Part shown: in pieces, positions 1 to 12,206 of the stretch | How the letters are laid out: the number at the start of each line of letters is the position of its first letter | How positions within the stretch are numbered: the stretch's first letter is position 1 | From: Voacanga thouarsii | Taxonomy: Eukaryota > Streptophyta > Magnoliopsida > Gentianales > Apocynaceae | Length of the DNA stretch: 64,000 bases | Reading direction: 5' to 3' | Assembly: GCA_026120185.1 (NCBI GenBank) | Contig: JANUWF010003367.1 | Span: forward strand, 1,648,001 to 1,712,000 | Program-made: the position numbers and the translations under genes | The notes under the pieces: model-generated | What the model saw: only the letters and a program-made list of their open reading frames with translations | Databases searched by the model: none | What the model was told of the DNA's origin: nothing

Positions 1-832
1 GAGTCGCGCCCTTCTGCGGATTGTACAATCAGCCGACCCAGACATGCCCCCTATGCTTCGGGACTTGGCAATTGGGTGCCTGGGGCAAATGCGCTTCACT
101 GGTCGCTTCTTCTTTGACACGTAGCACCATTGAGATGAAGCTCATGACCAGTTAGAGCTTCTAAAATTGCATCGAGAAAATGCAGCATTTGCAGAGAAAG
201 ATAACCGGGAATCCATGGGTCATCTTACGCTTCTGCGAGCTAACATTGCGGAGGGAATGGGGAAGATTGAACGACTCTAACATCAATTATTAGAACTCCA
301 AGAAGAACTTGCCTCTGAGAAAAAGGCCTTGGAGCATCAGCTTGAATCAGAGAAAGGACTCCAGGAAACAGTCAAAGCTATTGACGACTCCCTTCTCAAG
401 CATAATGACGAACGGCTAATGTTGGAGGCGGAAGAGGAATTGCTCGAAGCTGAACTATCAAACTCAACCGTCCTACTGAATGAGATGAAGTCTGGGTGGG
501 GCCGCTTTGTGGCCGAACTGAACAAGGCTCTACACCCTTCGACTACTGACGAAGCAGGTCCTTCCGGAACTCAAACTAAAGAAACTGCCATTTCGACGGC
601 CGAAACAGGGGTTCAAAAGATATGCACTGACGAGGTGGCCCTGCCCCCCGAAGGAGGAACAGAAACTGAGGCTGAGATGGCTGGAACAGAGTTCCCAGTT
701 CCTGATCCGCAACCAACGGAAACTGCCATGATGGCAAGTCAAGCATCCACTGAATCAGAAGACCCTAATCGGCTAGCGATTGTTCCTTATCAGCCAATGC
801 TGTTGCCCAACGCCCCTTCTGATGATAGCTGA
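1..832 (+). pseudogene. C-terminal part of antisense extra ORF (coiled-coil protein) of gypsy copy 1
   Basis: The open stretch from 329 to 832 encodes 167 residues: a charged Glu/Leu-rich helical segment (probable coiled coil), then an acidic Thr/Ser/Pro-rich tail ending in DDS. Upstream, 1-328 is collinear with copy 2 from about 14,336, but has a TAG near 127 and a TAA near 279, so the frame is broken. The orientation is opposite to gag-pol. In copy 2 the matching gene begins with PMD-like sequence, which here would lie beyond the left edge. Function of the tail is unknown. Confidence 0.7.
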
Positions 833-916
833 TTTCATTTGTAATGACATTTATGGCTATCTGGTCGGCCTCTTATGATCAGTTCAATATATCATAACAA
901 AATTTTCTGCTCAATA

Positions 917-957
917 AGATTTTCTCTCTCTCTCTCTCTATTTTTTTTTTTTACTCT
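917..957 (-). repeat. Internal polypurine tract between integrase and antisense ORF, copy 1
   Basis: A CT run followed by a T run on the plus strand gives a long GA/A purine tract on the coding strand of the element. It sits between the end of the antisense ORF and the end of integrase. Copy 2 has a purine tract at the same place (15,268-15,306). It could be a microsatellite or a second plus-strand priming site; the sequence does not decide. Confidence 0.5.
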
Positions 958-968
958 CTAGTTCCTTC

Positions 969-2156
969 CTAGAATGCCGGATAGTACCATTTCAAGAACT
1001 TACCGTTAATTGCTTTACTTGCTTCCTTCCCATCAGGTGTCATTAGGCGGTATGCTCCTTCATCAAAAACTTGCGTTACTAAGAATGGGCCTTCCCAAGA
1101 CGCAGACCACTTGCCGTACTTCGGATCTTTTGGTGCAATGGGGAGAATAGTCTTCCATACCATGTCTCCTTCTTGAAAACTTCTTTCACGGACTTTCCGA
1201 TTGTACGCCCTTGCTACCTTCTCCTTGTGTTGTTTTATATTCTCCAGGGCAACCCAGCGGTCCATCTCAACTTGGTCTAAGCTCAGGGCCAAAGCTGTCT
1301 GATAATCTTCAGTCGTTAGACCATGCTGGTAGGCTATCCGAGCTAATTGCAATAATATCACAACAGGTAACACAACATCCTGCCCGTAAGTTAGTCTAAA
1401 CGGAGTAAAGCCAATAGTAGTTTTAGCAGCATTTCGATGGGCCCATAACACTTCCTGTAATGTCTCATGCCATCTTCTTGGATTGTCCTCTACTGCCTTG
1501 TGGATCATGCCGATTAAGGTTTTGTTCGTTCTCTCTGCTTATCTGTTGGCCTGTGCATAATAAGGAGAAGAGTGAAGCAACTTAACTTTAAACCGTGTTA
1601 GGAAATTACGTACTTGGTCCCCTGTAAACACCGTTCCTTGATCCGTTGTTGTTGTCTCTGGGATTCCAAAACGGAATAGAATATTTTGTTGGAGAAAGTT
1701 GATGACCGCTATTTGTGTCACTTTGGTCAATGGTTGCGCCTCTACCCACTTGGTGAAGTAATCTGTTGCCACCAATATGAATGTGTGCCTTTTTGCTGAA
1801 GGTGGATAAATTTTTCCGATGATGTCCAAGGCCCATCCACGGAAAGGCCATGGTTTAATGATCGGATGCAATTCCGTGGAAGGAGTGTGCAATAAAGGGC
1901 CATGCTTTTGGCAAGCTTTATAGCTAACCGCATAAGCATTACAATCTATAGTCATTGATGGCCAAAAGAAACCATGACGTTGAAGCGTCCATTTCAGTTT
2001 TGGGCCCACTCGATGTGCTCCACATAAGCCTTTGTACACCTCTGCCATAGCCCGCAAGGCTTCTTCCTTGTAGAGACACTTTAAAAGAACTCCGATGTGA
2101 CTCTGTCGGAACAAATCATTGCCTATCAATGTAAAGCTGAGGGCCTTTCGTTTCAC
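969..2156 (-). pseudogene. Integrase, gypsy copy 1
   Basis: Two adjoining minus frames encode the retroviral-type integrase. 2,156-1,539 carries the N-terminal zinc-binding region (C-x2-C as KACQKH) and the catalytic core with Asp in ALDIIGKI and Asp in TTDQGTVF. 1,508-969 carries the rest of the core and the C-terminal domain with GPFLVTQVFDEGAYRL. The two are separated by an in-frame stop just before the region of the third catalytic residue (Glu). The enzyme would insert element DNA into chromosomes; this copy is inactivated. Confidence 0.88.
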
Positions 2157-3266
2157 ATCGCGAGACGCTTGTCCAGTCGGGTTTCTTAAATAAGTGACAA
2201 TCTCCTGTCGCCAATCCTCCTGATACTCTATCTCCGCTATCTATTGGCACATCACTACTTTCCTAAAACCTGAAACCAACTGAGCTAAATTATTAGCACT
2301 TTGATTTTTCGATCTGGGAACATGGGCTAGAATGACCTCCTGGAAATGCTAAAAGAGCCCCTTTACCTCCTATAACCTATCCGACAGAAACGGGTTAGCA
2401 CATTTATAATTTCCTAATACTTGTCGGATAACCACTTGAGAATCCCCTAAAATTCTGATTACTCGAGCTTCTAGTGCTTTCAGAATCCATAATCCTAACA
2501 AAAGGGCGTCATATTCTGCCTGATTATTAGTTGTCCCCTTCTTTAACTCAAAGTGGATCTTACCCTGCTTTCCATTCGGAGATTCAATAACCAGACCAAT
2601 ACCAGCCTTCTATTGGGTACTTGAGCCATCAAATTGTAAAACCCATGGCTTTAAAGAAACGTACCTCTGCAGCTTGTTTCCATCCGTTTGCGGTATCTTC
2701 ATAGAAGGTTGTTCAGCTAAAAAATCTGCAATAGCATGTCCTTTTACAGCCCTTAGTGGCACATAAGTTAGAGAAAAAGCATGTAATTTGACCGCCTATT
2801 TCATAAGTCGCCCATTCAGTAAAGGGCGATTCAACAAGAGTTTGATTAAATCTACCTTACATAGGATATGTACTTCCCTAAATAACAAGTAATGCTCCAA
2901 CTTTGTGCATGCATAGTGGAGAGATAAACATAGCTTTTCAATAGGGGTGTACCTGGTCTCCGTATCCGATAGATTCCGACTAAGGTAGTGTACTACTCTT
3001 TCTATCCCTCGTTGGTCATCCTGAGCCAAAAAACTGCCGATAGATCCTTCCGTAGCTGAGAAATATAACTTCATGGGAGACCGGTTATATGGAGGAGCCA
3101 ACACCGGTGGATGTGATAAAGCTACCTTTATTTGATCAAACGCTACCTGATGCTCAAGCTGCCAGATAAATTCTTGAGATAACTTTAATCGTAACAGAAA
3201 AGAAAATACCTTCTGTTTACCTGCAACGTTTGCCAAAAAACGCCGTAGAAAATTGATCTTCCCCAA
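2157..3266 (-). pseudogene. RNase H and second (Tat-type) RNase H-like region, copy 1
   Basis: 3,266-2,796 encodes the normal gypsy RNase H (motifs KLYFSATEGSIGSFLAQ and RYTPIEKLCLSLHYA). Further left, about 2,760-2,160, translation gives a second RNase H-like domain with the pattern WVLQFDGSS and NNQAEYDALLLGL, but stops interrupt the frame. A second RNase H between RNase H and integrase is a marker of the Tat group. RNase H removes RNA from the RNA-DNA hybrid during reverse transcription. Confidence 0.75.
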
Positions 3267-4012
3267 GAAACTTTGTAGCTCTTTCTTCGTCTGAGGCGGT
3301 CTTGCTTGTATAATATCCCGGCCTTATTCTGATCTATCTCAATCTCCCTTTGGTGTACTAAAAATCCAAGGAAATTCCCAGCCGTAACTCCAAAGGCACA
3401 CTTAGCCGGATTGATCTTCAAATGGTGCTGACGCATTCGGAGGAACGCTTGTTCCAAATTAACTAAGTGTTGTAGGAACATGAGGGATTTTACGACCAAA
3501 TCGTCTATGTAGACCTCCATGGTGCTGCCGATAAGGTCGTGGAAGATGAGGTTCATGGCCCGTTGAAAGGTGGCCCCAACGTTCTTCAAACCAAATGGCA
3601 TGACCACCCATTCGAATAAGCCGATAGATCCCGGGCAACGGAACGCCATTTTGTGTGTATCCTCTTCAGCTATGAATATCTGGTTATACCCTGAATAACC
3701 ATCCATGAAGCTTAAAAACTGATTACCTGCAGCGGAATCTACTAACATATCTGCCATTGGCATAGCATACTCATCATTCGGAGTGGCTAAGTTCACGTTT
3801 CTGAAGTCTATGCAGACACGCAGTTGACCGTTCTTCTTAATGACCGGCACGATGTTAGATATCCATTCTACATATCGGTACGTACGGATGAACCCACATC
3901 GAAGTAATCTTTCTACCTCCTCTTTGATCCTGGGTAGCACTGCAGGATTAAAATGTCTTGTCGGTTGTTTATGGGATTTAAAGCCTTCTTTCACAGGTAG
4001 GTGATGTTCCAC
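3260..4012 (-). pseudogene. Reverse transcriptase, copy 1
   Basis: The minus frame encodes the palm and fingers of a Ty3/gypsy RT. Visible motifs in order are GQLRVCIDFRNVN, FMDGYSGYNQI (first catalytic Asp), MPFGLKNVGATFQRAMN and YIDDLVVKS (the YxDD box, intact). The frame then slips into the RNase H frame near 3,260-3,300. The catalytic residues are preserved although the polyprotein as a whole is broken. Confidence 0.93.
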
Positions 4013-4018
4013 AATGCG

Positions 4019-4908
4019 TCAGTCCAAACCTGGCATTTCATGATAGTCCCACGCAAAGCAATCTTTGTATCTGCGGATTAGACAGGTTATCTTATCCCTT
4101 TGCTCAATAGTCAAATGTAAACTCACCTTGGTTGTTCTGTTCTCCCCCGCTTCTCCTATGTCTACTTCTATTAACAGATCTTGAGCAACGAAGCCAGAAG
4201 CTCGTCGGACCTCTGGATCTTCAGGTCGTAGGCCGCTTGGTTCCTCAGTGGAGATCAAGTTATGAGCCATCATTAGCTTGGCGTATTGGCTTGGATCAAA
4301 GGTCGGATGATAAAACAGAGTTTCGTTCATGTGGATTTCGGCTGAAAACGAATTAGGATCGGCTGAGATTTGCTCTACCCATTCTCCACCCCAGATCAGC
4401 ATCATCTGGTGTAAAGTGGACGGTATGCAACGGTTTGTATGAATCCAATCCCTGCCTAATAAAACGGAATAAGCTGGCTTCGCATCAATTATAAAAAAGA
4501 CCGTTTTACTGGTTTTAGACTCGACTGTGACTTCACAGGTGATAACGCCTTCTGCCGCAGCTGCTTCTCCAGTGAAATTAACCATCTGTACATTGGTATG
4601 GGACAAATCCAACTTATCATTTCCTAGCCGCTTCAAGGTAGAGAAAGGCATTACGTTTAAGACATCTCCACCATCAACAAAAATCCGAGTAAGTGGCTTA
4701 CCGTTGATATGTGCTTTGATGTACAGGGGCCTGAGATGGTTAACACTTTGGGCTGTCGGAATGGGAAAGAACATCCTCTCTGGGGGAATTTTGTCATCAA
4801 CCAACTCCACCGCAGCTCTTTCTTCCGCAAGAAAATCCTCTTCCATGGACTCTTGACGAGAGGTGGCTCGGAAACTTGATGACAAGATGCTGAGCATGTT
4901 TTGGCCAT
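4019..4908 (-). pseudogene. Retropepsin-like protease region, copy 1
   Basis: This frame of about 290 residues contains the aspartic protease signature FVDGGDVLNVMPFSTL (active Asp in VDGG), then VLLGRDWIH. Such motifs are typical of plant gypsy proteases that mature the gag-pol polyprotein. The C-terminal part leads into the RT with the sequence CFAWDYHEMPGLD, a usual linker before RT. A stop separates it from the RT frame. Confidence 0.85.
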
Positions 4909-5002
4909 TATCAGGGGTTAATTGTTCTTCAACCCAAGTATCAACTAGCCGCCTTTGTTGTGCCCGCTTCCGCTGTTCTCGTCTTTTTTGGGACTTTGAT
5001 AG

Positions 5003-6673
5003 TCAGGAATAGAGGCCAGACAGAAATGTTCCCTCTTGGGGTACCTGCACTGTTAATTTTCTTTTTTTGCTATGGAAATATGCTGCAAAAGAGGGAGGAG
5101 ATAAACGGGTAAAAACTGACGGTTTACCATCCAATCTCTGGAATGCTTCCCCTATCCCCCCAGGCTTGTTGTTTCCTGCATGCTCTTCCTGCTTCCCAAA
5201 TATTGTTTGCAGCATATGTGCATCGGCTAACGAAAATGGATTTGTGTCTACCAAAGTCTCTTCCTTTTTATCTGCAAACTTTAATCTTCCATCCTGGATA
5301 GCCTTCTGAATGATGTTTCTGAAAATAATACAATGTTAGTACTATGCGAGAAAGAATTATGCCATTTACAGTACCTTTTTCCTTTCAATTCTTCCTGGCT
5401 TGGGATCCTGTATCCATAAGCCAGACGAATCTGCTTATGTGCCACCAGTTGGTCAAAGATTTGTTCAGCTTTTGAGACGTCAAACAAATAGGAGGGTCCT
5501 GATGTGGCAATTTCCTCCTTTCCCTTGTCGTGTTTCAATTAAGGACACGTATAGGACGCGCCCTTTACCAACTCTGCTGCCATTACCTCTATAGCTTGCT
5601 CCTCGTCTTTCTCATTAGTATCGTCTATGACAGATATCACTGTCTGGCCATGAGAGAACTTGACAGAACGCCTCTTCTCTTCCTCCTTGATCATCTCTTC
5701 TATTCTGACAGCGTGAGACAATAGCCGAGATAAATCCGAGAAGTCTTGGAGAATGAGCCGTTCTTTAAGCTGCGGATGCATCCTGCTAATAGCAATTCTC
5801 GCAAATTCCGTTTCAGACAACTGGGTTGTACATTTGGACTTAGTTTGTCGGAAATGTTCAATAAAATCCGTAACATCTTCTGATCCCTTTTGTTTTATTG
5901 CCAAATGGTCAGCGATGGAAACTTCCAGTACCGATTTAAAGAAACATTGGTAAAACATTCTTTCCATGTCAGCCCATGAGTATACAGAATTAGGAACTAG
6001 ATTGGCATACCATGTGAATGCTGCTCCTGTCAAAGACAATGAAAACAATTGTAATTTATGCCATTCATTGTTTCCCAACTCACCGCATTGTGCTGTGAAT
6101 CTTCCGATGTGTTCTATGGTGGACTTATTATCTTTGCCAAAAAATGTTGAGAACTCCGACAGCTTGTAGCCTCGAGAGAGTACTACCATGGAATTCACCC
6201 ACTCAGGGTAAGGTTTTTTGTATGCGAACCGATCCCGTGACTGCCGTCAGAATGTTTTCGTTACCATATCCACCGGCTGGTACGGCTGTTGAAACTGAGG
6301 TGAAGGACTTTGCATGACAGGTCGAGGACCTTACCCCGTGGAAAGCTCAGTACTTCCGATCCCCTGCCCTGGGTTAGCCGCTGTGATTGCCAGATATAAA
6401 GGAGGGTAAGGAACAGAGTAATTTGGTTGTCCCTCAAAAGGTGGCATGTTTCCCCTAACAAAGGTTGAAGCTGCTTCATAAGTCGTTGGTAACCTTGTCG
6501 TTGGGCCCGGACTCCTGCCTGGAAACATTTCTGCTAGCAACGTGTTTTGAGCCACAATTCCTGGAACTTGATGCCCCCGGTAGCAGGGAAGGAGATTTCT
6601 CTTCGTAGGAGGTGCACTGAGCCATGAGAGAGGGTGCACCATCAGCCAATGGCATGGGGTATGCAGGTGTCAT
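5003..6673 (-). pseudogene. Gag, copy 1 (several frames)
   Basis: 6,198-5,539 encodes the conserved retrotransposon gag core (AFTWYANLVPNSVYSWADME; KQKGSEDVTDFIEHFRQ). 6,673-6,261 gives a proline-rich N-terminal region, and 5,538-5,003 the region before protease. Frames are broken by stops and frameshifts. No CCHC zinc knuckle was seen. Gag would form the virus-like particle in the cytoplasm. Confidence 0.85.
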
Positions 6674-7094
6674 GTTTGTCCCTTGTGCAGGGTAACCCGA
6701 TGGCTGAGTGAAGGTTTGTATATTTTGCCTCTACGCAAATTGTTGAAACTCATTCTGAAGTAGAGGTCGAAAAATAGTAGCAAATTGTGGGATAAGACCC
6801 TGTAAGAACTTGCCAGTACATTGTTCCATAGTATGTCAAATGGCAGTCAGTGAAGTGGACGTCGACTGAGACATCGGTGGTGGGGGCGAGGACTGACACC
6901 CTTACTCCACAGAAGTACCCTGAGTACAACTGGTAGTAGTAACCGAAGAATCAAAGACTCCCCGGAGAGCACGGACTAGGGGTCGCTCGGATGACTTTGG
7001 TGCCGGTGGCTACTGTGAATTATTTGCCATCGATCGTCCTGACTGCAATAGCATGCGAACACTGGCCTCTGGTCCCACTGGGTGTGCCAATCTG

Positions 7095-7796
7095 TGTTGT
7101 TGTCAAAATAAGGAGCCGATGCAAACGAGGATCGGCTTCATTTCCGATAAACACAAACGATCCGATATAGTGAAACAGAAAATGGTATCAAATCTCTTTT
7201 GAATTAGGGACCGGATTCCTTGAACTTACTATAGAAATGGTTCAAGAAAGTCAGCTGAAAATGCTCAACGGAATGACTTTTCTGGGGTAATAGACCGATA
7301 CTTGTATTAACTTGCTTAAAGGAAAGTACAAAAAAGGGTCTAATATTCAAAAGTAGAACAGAAAGCTGTAAGAAAAAATTGAAAATAAAGCTGTAAAGGA
7401 AAACTATAACAAAGCGGTAAGAAAGCTTTAAGGAATTGAAATCCTAGACTAAAAAGCTGTAAATGATGACAAAGTAGAAGAAATTGAATATTGTTGGTTG
7501 ATGGTTTGATTGATGTGTTCGGTTTTGGGTAATGCTCCCATTTTATATTTGCTGCAATCGAGCCACTAATAGATCGTGGAGTTTCTTCCAACCAAAGAGT
7601 GCTCCCAACGGTCGTGCAGAATTCTTGTGCCGAAAGATCGGGAATTTGTTTTCCTTCTTATCAGCTCCGTGGTGCCGATGTTGACCATGACTGTCAGCTG
7701 CTTGAAATGTTGACTTTATCAGCTCGTCCCAACTTATCGAATCGGTATCGACTCAAAGTAACCGTTGTATCGGTTCGAGCAAAGTTGACATCAACA
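7095..7796 (-). repeat. 5' LTR of gypsy copy 1
   Basis: 702 bp, beginning TGTTGTTGTC and ending GACATCAACA (short inverted ends, TG...CA). It is collinear with the LTRs at 11,183-11,874 and 23,394-24,084. The minus-strand PBS-like sequence lies directly left (TTGGCACACCCAGTGGGAC, about 7,072-7,090). The five bases right of the LTR are ATATG; the matching left target copy is outside the window. Confidence 0.85.
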
Positions 7797-8769
7797 ATAT
7801 GCAAGGTATTCCTATGCACTGCAGTGTAATTTAGAAAAAGATAAAGATTATTGGTAAAATACTAAAATTAATACTCTCTTCGTTTCATTAAAATTGACAT
7901 ACTTAATGTTTTACTCCATTTCAAAATGCTTAACATTTCATCTAAATTTTTTAATATATTATATATTATAAAATTATTAATATCTATACTATATATTATC
8001 TTTATATATTCAAAATTAATATAAATTATTATATTATATTGTAATTTTAAAATTTGCATGAAATTTCATGCCAAGTTGAAAATGCTAAATGTTGCTGGAG
8101 AATGAAAACAAAAAACCTAAATATATTATTTACCTAGAGATGGATCTTGGAGGTGGGGATGGCTCCCGCTCCCCTAAAACTGTTAAAATTTTTTATTTTG
8201 TCTTAATAAAATACTTTTTTAAAAAAAATATAATTTAATATTATATTTTGTTCTCCAAAATTTTTTGAATAAGTATCTTATAACACTTTCTTTCATATAA
8301 TGTATCCCATAATCTTAACTTTCTACCTCCATTTATCTGTTTATCGCAATTTTGTCTTGGATTATTGTCAGGGACAACATTATTTTTTAATGACATCAAT
8401 AAGAAAAAGGGAAAAAAAATGTAGACCAGTGGTCCGGCGCCGCGTGATGTAACACCGCAATGCGAAATGAAGCGGGATTAGCCGGTTTACGGTCTGCAAC
8501 GGCCGTCATCTGAAAACGTCATTACCTAAAAATGTCAATGGCCAACTCTGGTAGCAGGGAAACAGCATTCTAGAATATTCCTTTCAAACGCTGTCGTTTC
8601 CACTAATCGGACTTGGGCCTTATCGGTCACTCGCCAGTTCCCATTTAATCTCCACTGTCCTCGCCGCGCGTGTTGTTCCTTTCAACTTTTTCTTTTTCTT
8701 TTTCTTTTCCACTCTACAGTTTTACTTTTTTTTTTCTACTCAAACAAATTTATATTTTGTTTTAATTAT

Positions 8770-9174
8770 GACCTGTTTGGTAATCTAATTTAATACTTAA
8801 AATTGAATAAATTAAGTACTTATTTTACTAAATACATTTAATAACAATTAATATTAAATACTTGATTAATTAAGTATATTTAATAACAATTTTTTATTAA
8901 TACTTAAGTAATTAAGAAGTACTGAAATTTTATTATAAATTTTAAGTAAATTAAAAGTTACTTAAATCTTAAATTTGAGTATGTGTAAATAACTATCTAA
9001 TTATAAATATTCTTTTATATTTAATTTAAATTATAATAAAATATAGTGTAAAAATAAATTATAATTAATTCAAACTTCAAATTTAAGATCCAATTTTCAA
9101 ACTTCAGTTTTCATAATTCAATACGTAAATATTCAGACTTCAATCTTCAAATTTCAATTTTATCAAAAGAGCCT
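8770..9174 (+). mobile_element. hAT-like MITE, unit A
   Basis: The 405-bp AT-rich unit starts GACCTGTTTGGTAA and its reversed end reads AGGCTCTTTTGATAA, giving imperfect terminal inverted repeats. It is flanked by TTAATTAT (8,762-8,769) and TTAGTTAT (9,175-9,182), an 8-bp duplication with one mismatch, the size expected for hAT elements. It contains no ORF. The same family recurs at 9,239-9,626 and, inverted and split, at 11,062-11,182 plus 24,085-24,358. Confidence 0.55.
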
Positions 9175-9238
9175 TTAGTTATATACTAGATTTTACTTTT
9201 TGAATAATTATTTACTAAATTTATATTCTATGCTAATG

Positions 9239-9626
9239 GCATGTTTGATAACCCAATTTAGTACTTAGAATTGAATAAATTAAGTATTTATTTTATTAAG
9301 TGCATTTGATAATTGTTAATCTTAAGTGCTTAATTAATTAAGTGATTTGATAATAAATTTTTATTATTATTTAATTAATTAAGACGTTTTGAAATTCTAT
9401 TATAAATTTTAAGTGAATTAAAAATTATTTAAGTTTAAAATTTAAATATATTAAATACTCATTTAATTATTAATATTCTTTTATATTTAATCTATATTAC
9501 AATAAAATATAATATAAAAATAAATTATAATTAATTCAAACTTTAGATTCAGTTTTTAAATTTTAAAATTCAATACTTAAATATTTAAATTTCAATTTTA
9601 AAATTTTAATTTTATAAAACAAACTC
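9239..9626 (+). mobile_element. hAT-like MITE, unit B (degenerate copy)
   Basis: It is collinear with unit A over nearly its whole length, starting GGCATGTTTGATAACCCAA and ending near TTATAAAACAAACTCT. No clear target duplication is visible, so it could be a separate insertion or a tandem duplication of unit A. Noncoding. Confidence 0.5.
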
Positions 9627-11182
9627 TAAGTTGAAGCCAATATGCCTTTGAGTCGTATCATATTTAATTAGTGGATGGTCTGATTTATTATTTTAATACA
9701 AACATACTATATTTTAATTTTAAAATTAGAAAAATTTGTACTAACACATAAACAAATGATAGATGATAAATTCTTCTCAATGGATTAATTATGGTTAAAA
9801 TGGCCAGAGAATCACCTTAAAAATGATTATTGTGAGCCAATTGTGTGGGTAAATTAACTGCCTTAAAATATTTTCACAATTTCCATACATCCAAGGGATA
9901 AAGAATTATTGTATATGAATCGTTATTCTATTAAATTCCACTAAAAATTATTATTATAACTATTATTTAAATTATATATTTACAAACTTAGCGTTTCTTA
10001 CTTATTTATTAACTGTTTTAATTATTAATTTTAAAATTTTTAATTATTGTTTATAATATAAGTTTTTAAAATTCTTATTCATGTGTTCAATTAATAGTCA
10101 AGTTTAAGTTGGTGGAGTCACTGGAGTGGTCCCAAAGGGAAAATGGGGGGAAAAATCATCAAACCATAAAGAAAATAGGTGCTTGCATGAAATTAAAACA
10201 TATTGCATATTTCTTTTTTTTTCAAGAATAAAAAGTTAGGTTTTTTAGACTTTAATACTTGTTAAAACACTAAAGATAATATAAGATAGAATATTCATCA
10301 CACGAATAATAAAATATTATCTATAAAAGATGCATATTTTGCTAATACTAGGATGTAAGTGGATTAAAATTTTTTTCAATCTAATTTTTTTTAATTTAAA
10401 ATAATTATAATTTAAATAATTTTTATTTTATGGTATTATTATTCACAATATATCATATTCTTTCATGTTAATCCTACTTGAATATCACCTTTACCCTGAC
10501 ATATGTAATACTTCGTTCTAATCAAATTGACATACTTACTATACCAAGGTGTTCCAACATAATTGACACTTTCCCTAAAAGGAAAATTTTTAATATATCA
10601 TATATTATAAAATAATCATAATATTTCTCATATATTATTTTTATATATTTAGATTTGATATAAAATATTATGGACTTACATATTTTATATTGTTATTATA
10701 TTACAACTTTTACTTTTACATAAAATATTGTGTCAGTAAAACACTGTTAAGTTAGTTAGAATGGATAGAATAAATTTTTATTATATTTAAATAAATTCAT
10801 TTGAAATTAATTCATATACAAGTACCCCTATGTGATTGAAAAAAATTAGAATCTCAGTTTATATTATTAGATAAAGAGACCAAGGATGATGAATTGATAG
10901 CCGATATTATAAAAGTACATAATATAGGTCTTGATCCCTTCAATAGAAACAAGAAAATTAGATTCTTATTGGGGGCTTGGAAAACCAACGTCTTGAGGAA
11001 GTTCAAAACATTTCAACATTGCCCATAGTTTAACACAATTAAGATTGGCAATAAGTCAAGGTTTATTTGATAAAATTGAAAATTTAAATTCAAATATTTA
11101 AATGACAAATTTTGAAAATTAAAGTTTAAAAACTAAATTATGATAGTTGAAATCTAAAGTAATTATAATTTATTTTTATATT

Positions 11183-11874
11183 TATTGTTGTCATTCCGAT
11201 GTAAATAGGTATCGGCTACACTTCTAATAAACACAAACAATCCGATATGGTGAAACAGAAAATGGTATCAGATCTTTTTTGAATCAGAGACCGAATTCTT
11301 TGAACTTACTATAGAAAGGGTTCAAGAAAATCAGCTGAAAATGCCCAACGGAAGGACTTTTTTGGAACAATAAACCGATATTTGTATTAACTTACTTAAA
11401 GGAACGTATAGAAAAGATCTAAACTTAGAAAGAAGAACGAAAAGTTGTAAAGAAAGTTGGAAACAAAGATGTAAAGGAAAGCTGTAACAAAGCGGTAAGA
11501 AAGCTATAAGAAATTGAATTCCTAGACTAGAAAGCTGTAAATGACGACAAAGTAGAAGCAATTGAAATTCGAAGTTGTTGGTTGATGATTGTTGTCGTGA
11601 GCTCTAGGCGACTCTTCCATTTTATACTTGCTGCAATCGAGCTATTAACAAATCATGGAGCTTCTTCCGGCCAAAGAATACTCCCAATGGTCGTGCAGAA
11701 TTCTTGCGCCGAAAGATCAGGAATCTGTTTTTCTTTTTATCGACCTCGTGGTGCCGATATTGACCATGACTATCGACTGCTTAAATTGTTGACTTTATCG
11801 GCTCGACAAAACTAATCGAATCGGCAACGGCTCAAAGTAACCGTTGCGTCGGCTCGGAAAAGCTGACGTCAACA
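11183..11874 (-). repeat. 3' LTR of gypsy copy 2
   Basis: 692 bp, starting TATTGTTGTC (the family start TGTTGTTGTC with G to A at position 2) and ending GACGTCAACA. Choosing this start gives a perfect 5-bp TSD (ATATT) with the right flank of the element. It pairs with the LTR at 23,394-24,084. Confidence 0.88.
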
Positions 11875-11886
11875 CATGCCCCTCCG
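11875..11886 (-). promoter_or_regulatory. Polypurine tract (PPT) of gypsy copy 2
   Basis: Directly inside the 3' LTR the coding strand reads GGAGGGGCATG, then TGTTGACGTC of the LTR. A G-rich purine run touching the 3' LTR is the expected primer site for plus-strand DNA synthesis. Confidence 0.65.
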
Positions 11887-12050
11887 AGTCCCGTTGTTTC
11901 AGTGGGTGCGAGTCAGCGAAACGATAGGAATTGTACAGCTATTAATAGCAGCCATTCCTTTTCTGACAAAAATGAAATGTCCCGAACGTTGTGGAACATT
12001 TGTGACGCCTCGGTTTTGGAACCCGCAAACAGCTCAATTTCAAATTCCCT

Positions 12051-12058
12051 TATAAATA
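12051..12058 (+). promoter_or_regulatory. TATA box of the antisense passenger gene
   Basis: TATAAATA lies 177 bp inside the 3' LTR and about 156 bp upstream of the ATG at 12,207, pointing into the antisense gene. The spacing leaves room for a transcription start near 12,085-12,090 and a leader of about 120 nt. This suggests that the passenger gene has its own plus-strand promoter, separate from the LTR promoter on the minus strand. Confidence 0.55.
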
Positions 12059-12206
12059 GCAGTGGTCCCCAATCGGAACTCCTCACTTTCTACGACTTCT
12101 ATCCTCTTCGAAATTCTACTGCTTAAGTGATTTATCGATCCCTTATCTTCTTGCAATTGTTCCTTGTGATCTGTAAATTCCCTTTTAGTAAAAAGACCAA
12201 ACTGCG

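Larger units (their letters stand above)
1..7796 (-). mobile_element. Ty3/gypsy retrotransposon (Tat-like), copy 1, truncated by window edge
   Basis: On the minus strand, reading right to left, the order is 5' LTR (7,095-7,796), gag, protease, reverse transcriptase, RNase H, a second RNase H-like domain and integrase. An extra reading frame on the opposite strand follows (1-832). Integrase after RT and RNase H is the Ty3/gypsy order. A second RNase H and an extra antisense ORF between integrase and the 3' LTR are known for the Tat group. The 3' LTR lies off the left edge. It is the same family as the full copy at 11,183-24,084, which aligns domain by domain. Several stops and frameshifts make it non-autonomous. 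Confidence 0.93.
7797..11182. other. AT-rich intergenic spacer without recognisable gene
   Basis: No coding potential is visible. 8,400-8,700 is less AT-rich and could be a promoter-like remnant, but no gene follows. Two related MITE-like units lie at 8,770-9,174 and about 9,239-9,626. 11,062-11,182 is one arm of a third unit, into which gypsy copy 2 inserted. The rest is homopolymer-rich noncoding sequence. Confidence 0.7.

Noticed and set aside
7874..8090. Stowaway-like start (CTCTCTTCGTTTCATT)
   Set aside because: No matching inverted end or TA pair was found. It could be a very old MITE but is not supported.
10511..10780. Stowaway-like ends (CTTCGTTCTAATCAA and TTAGTTAGAATGGATAGAA)
   Set aside because: The ends pair only weakly, and no clean TA duplication is visible.
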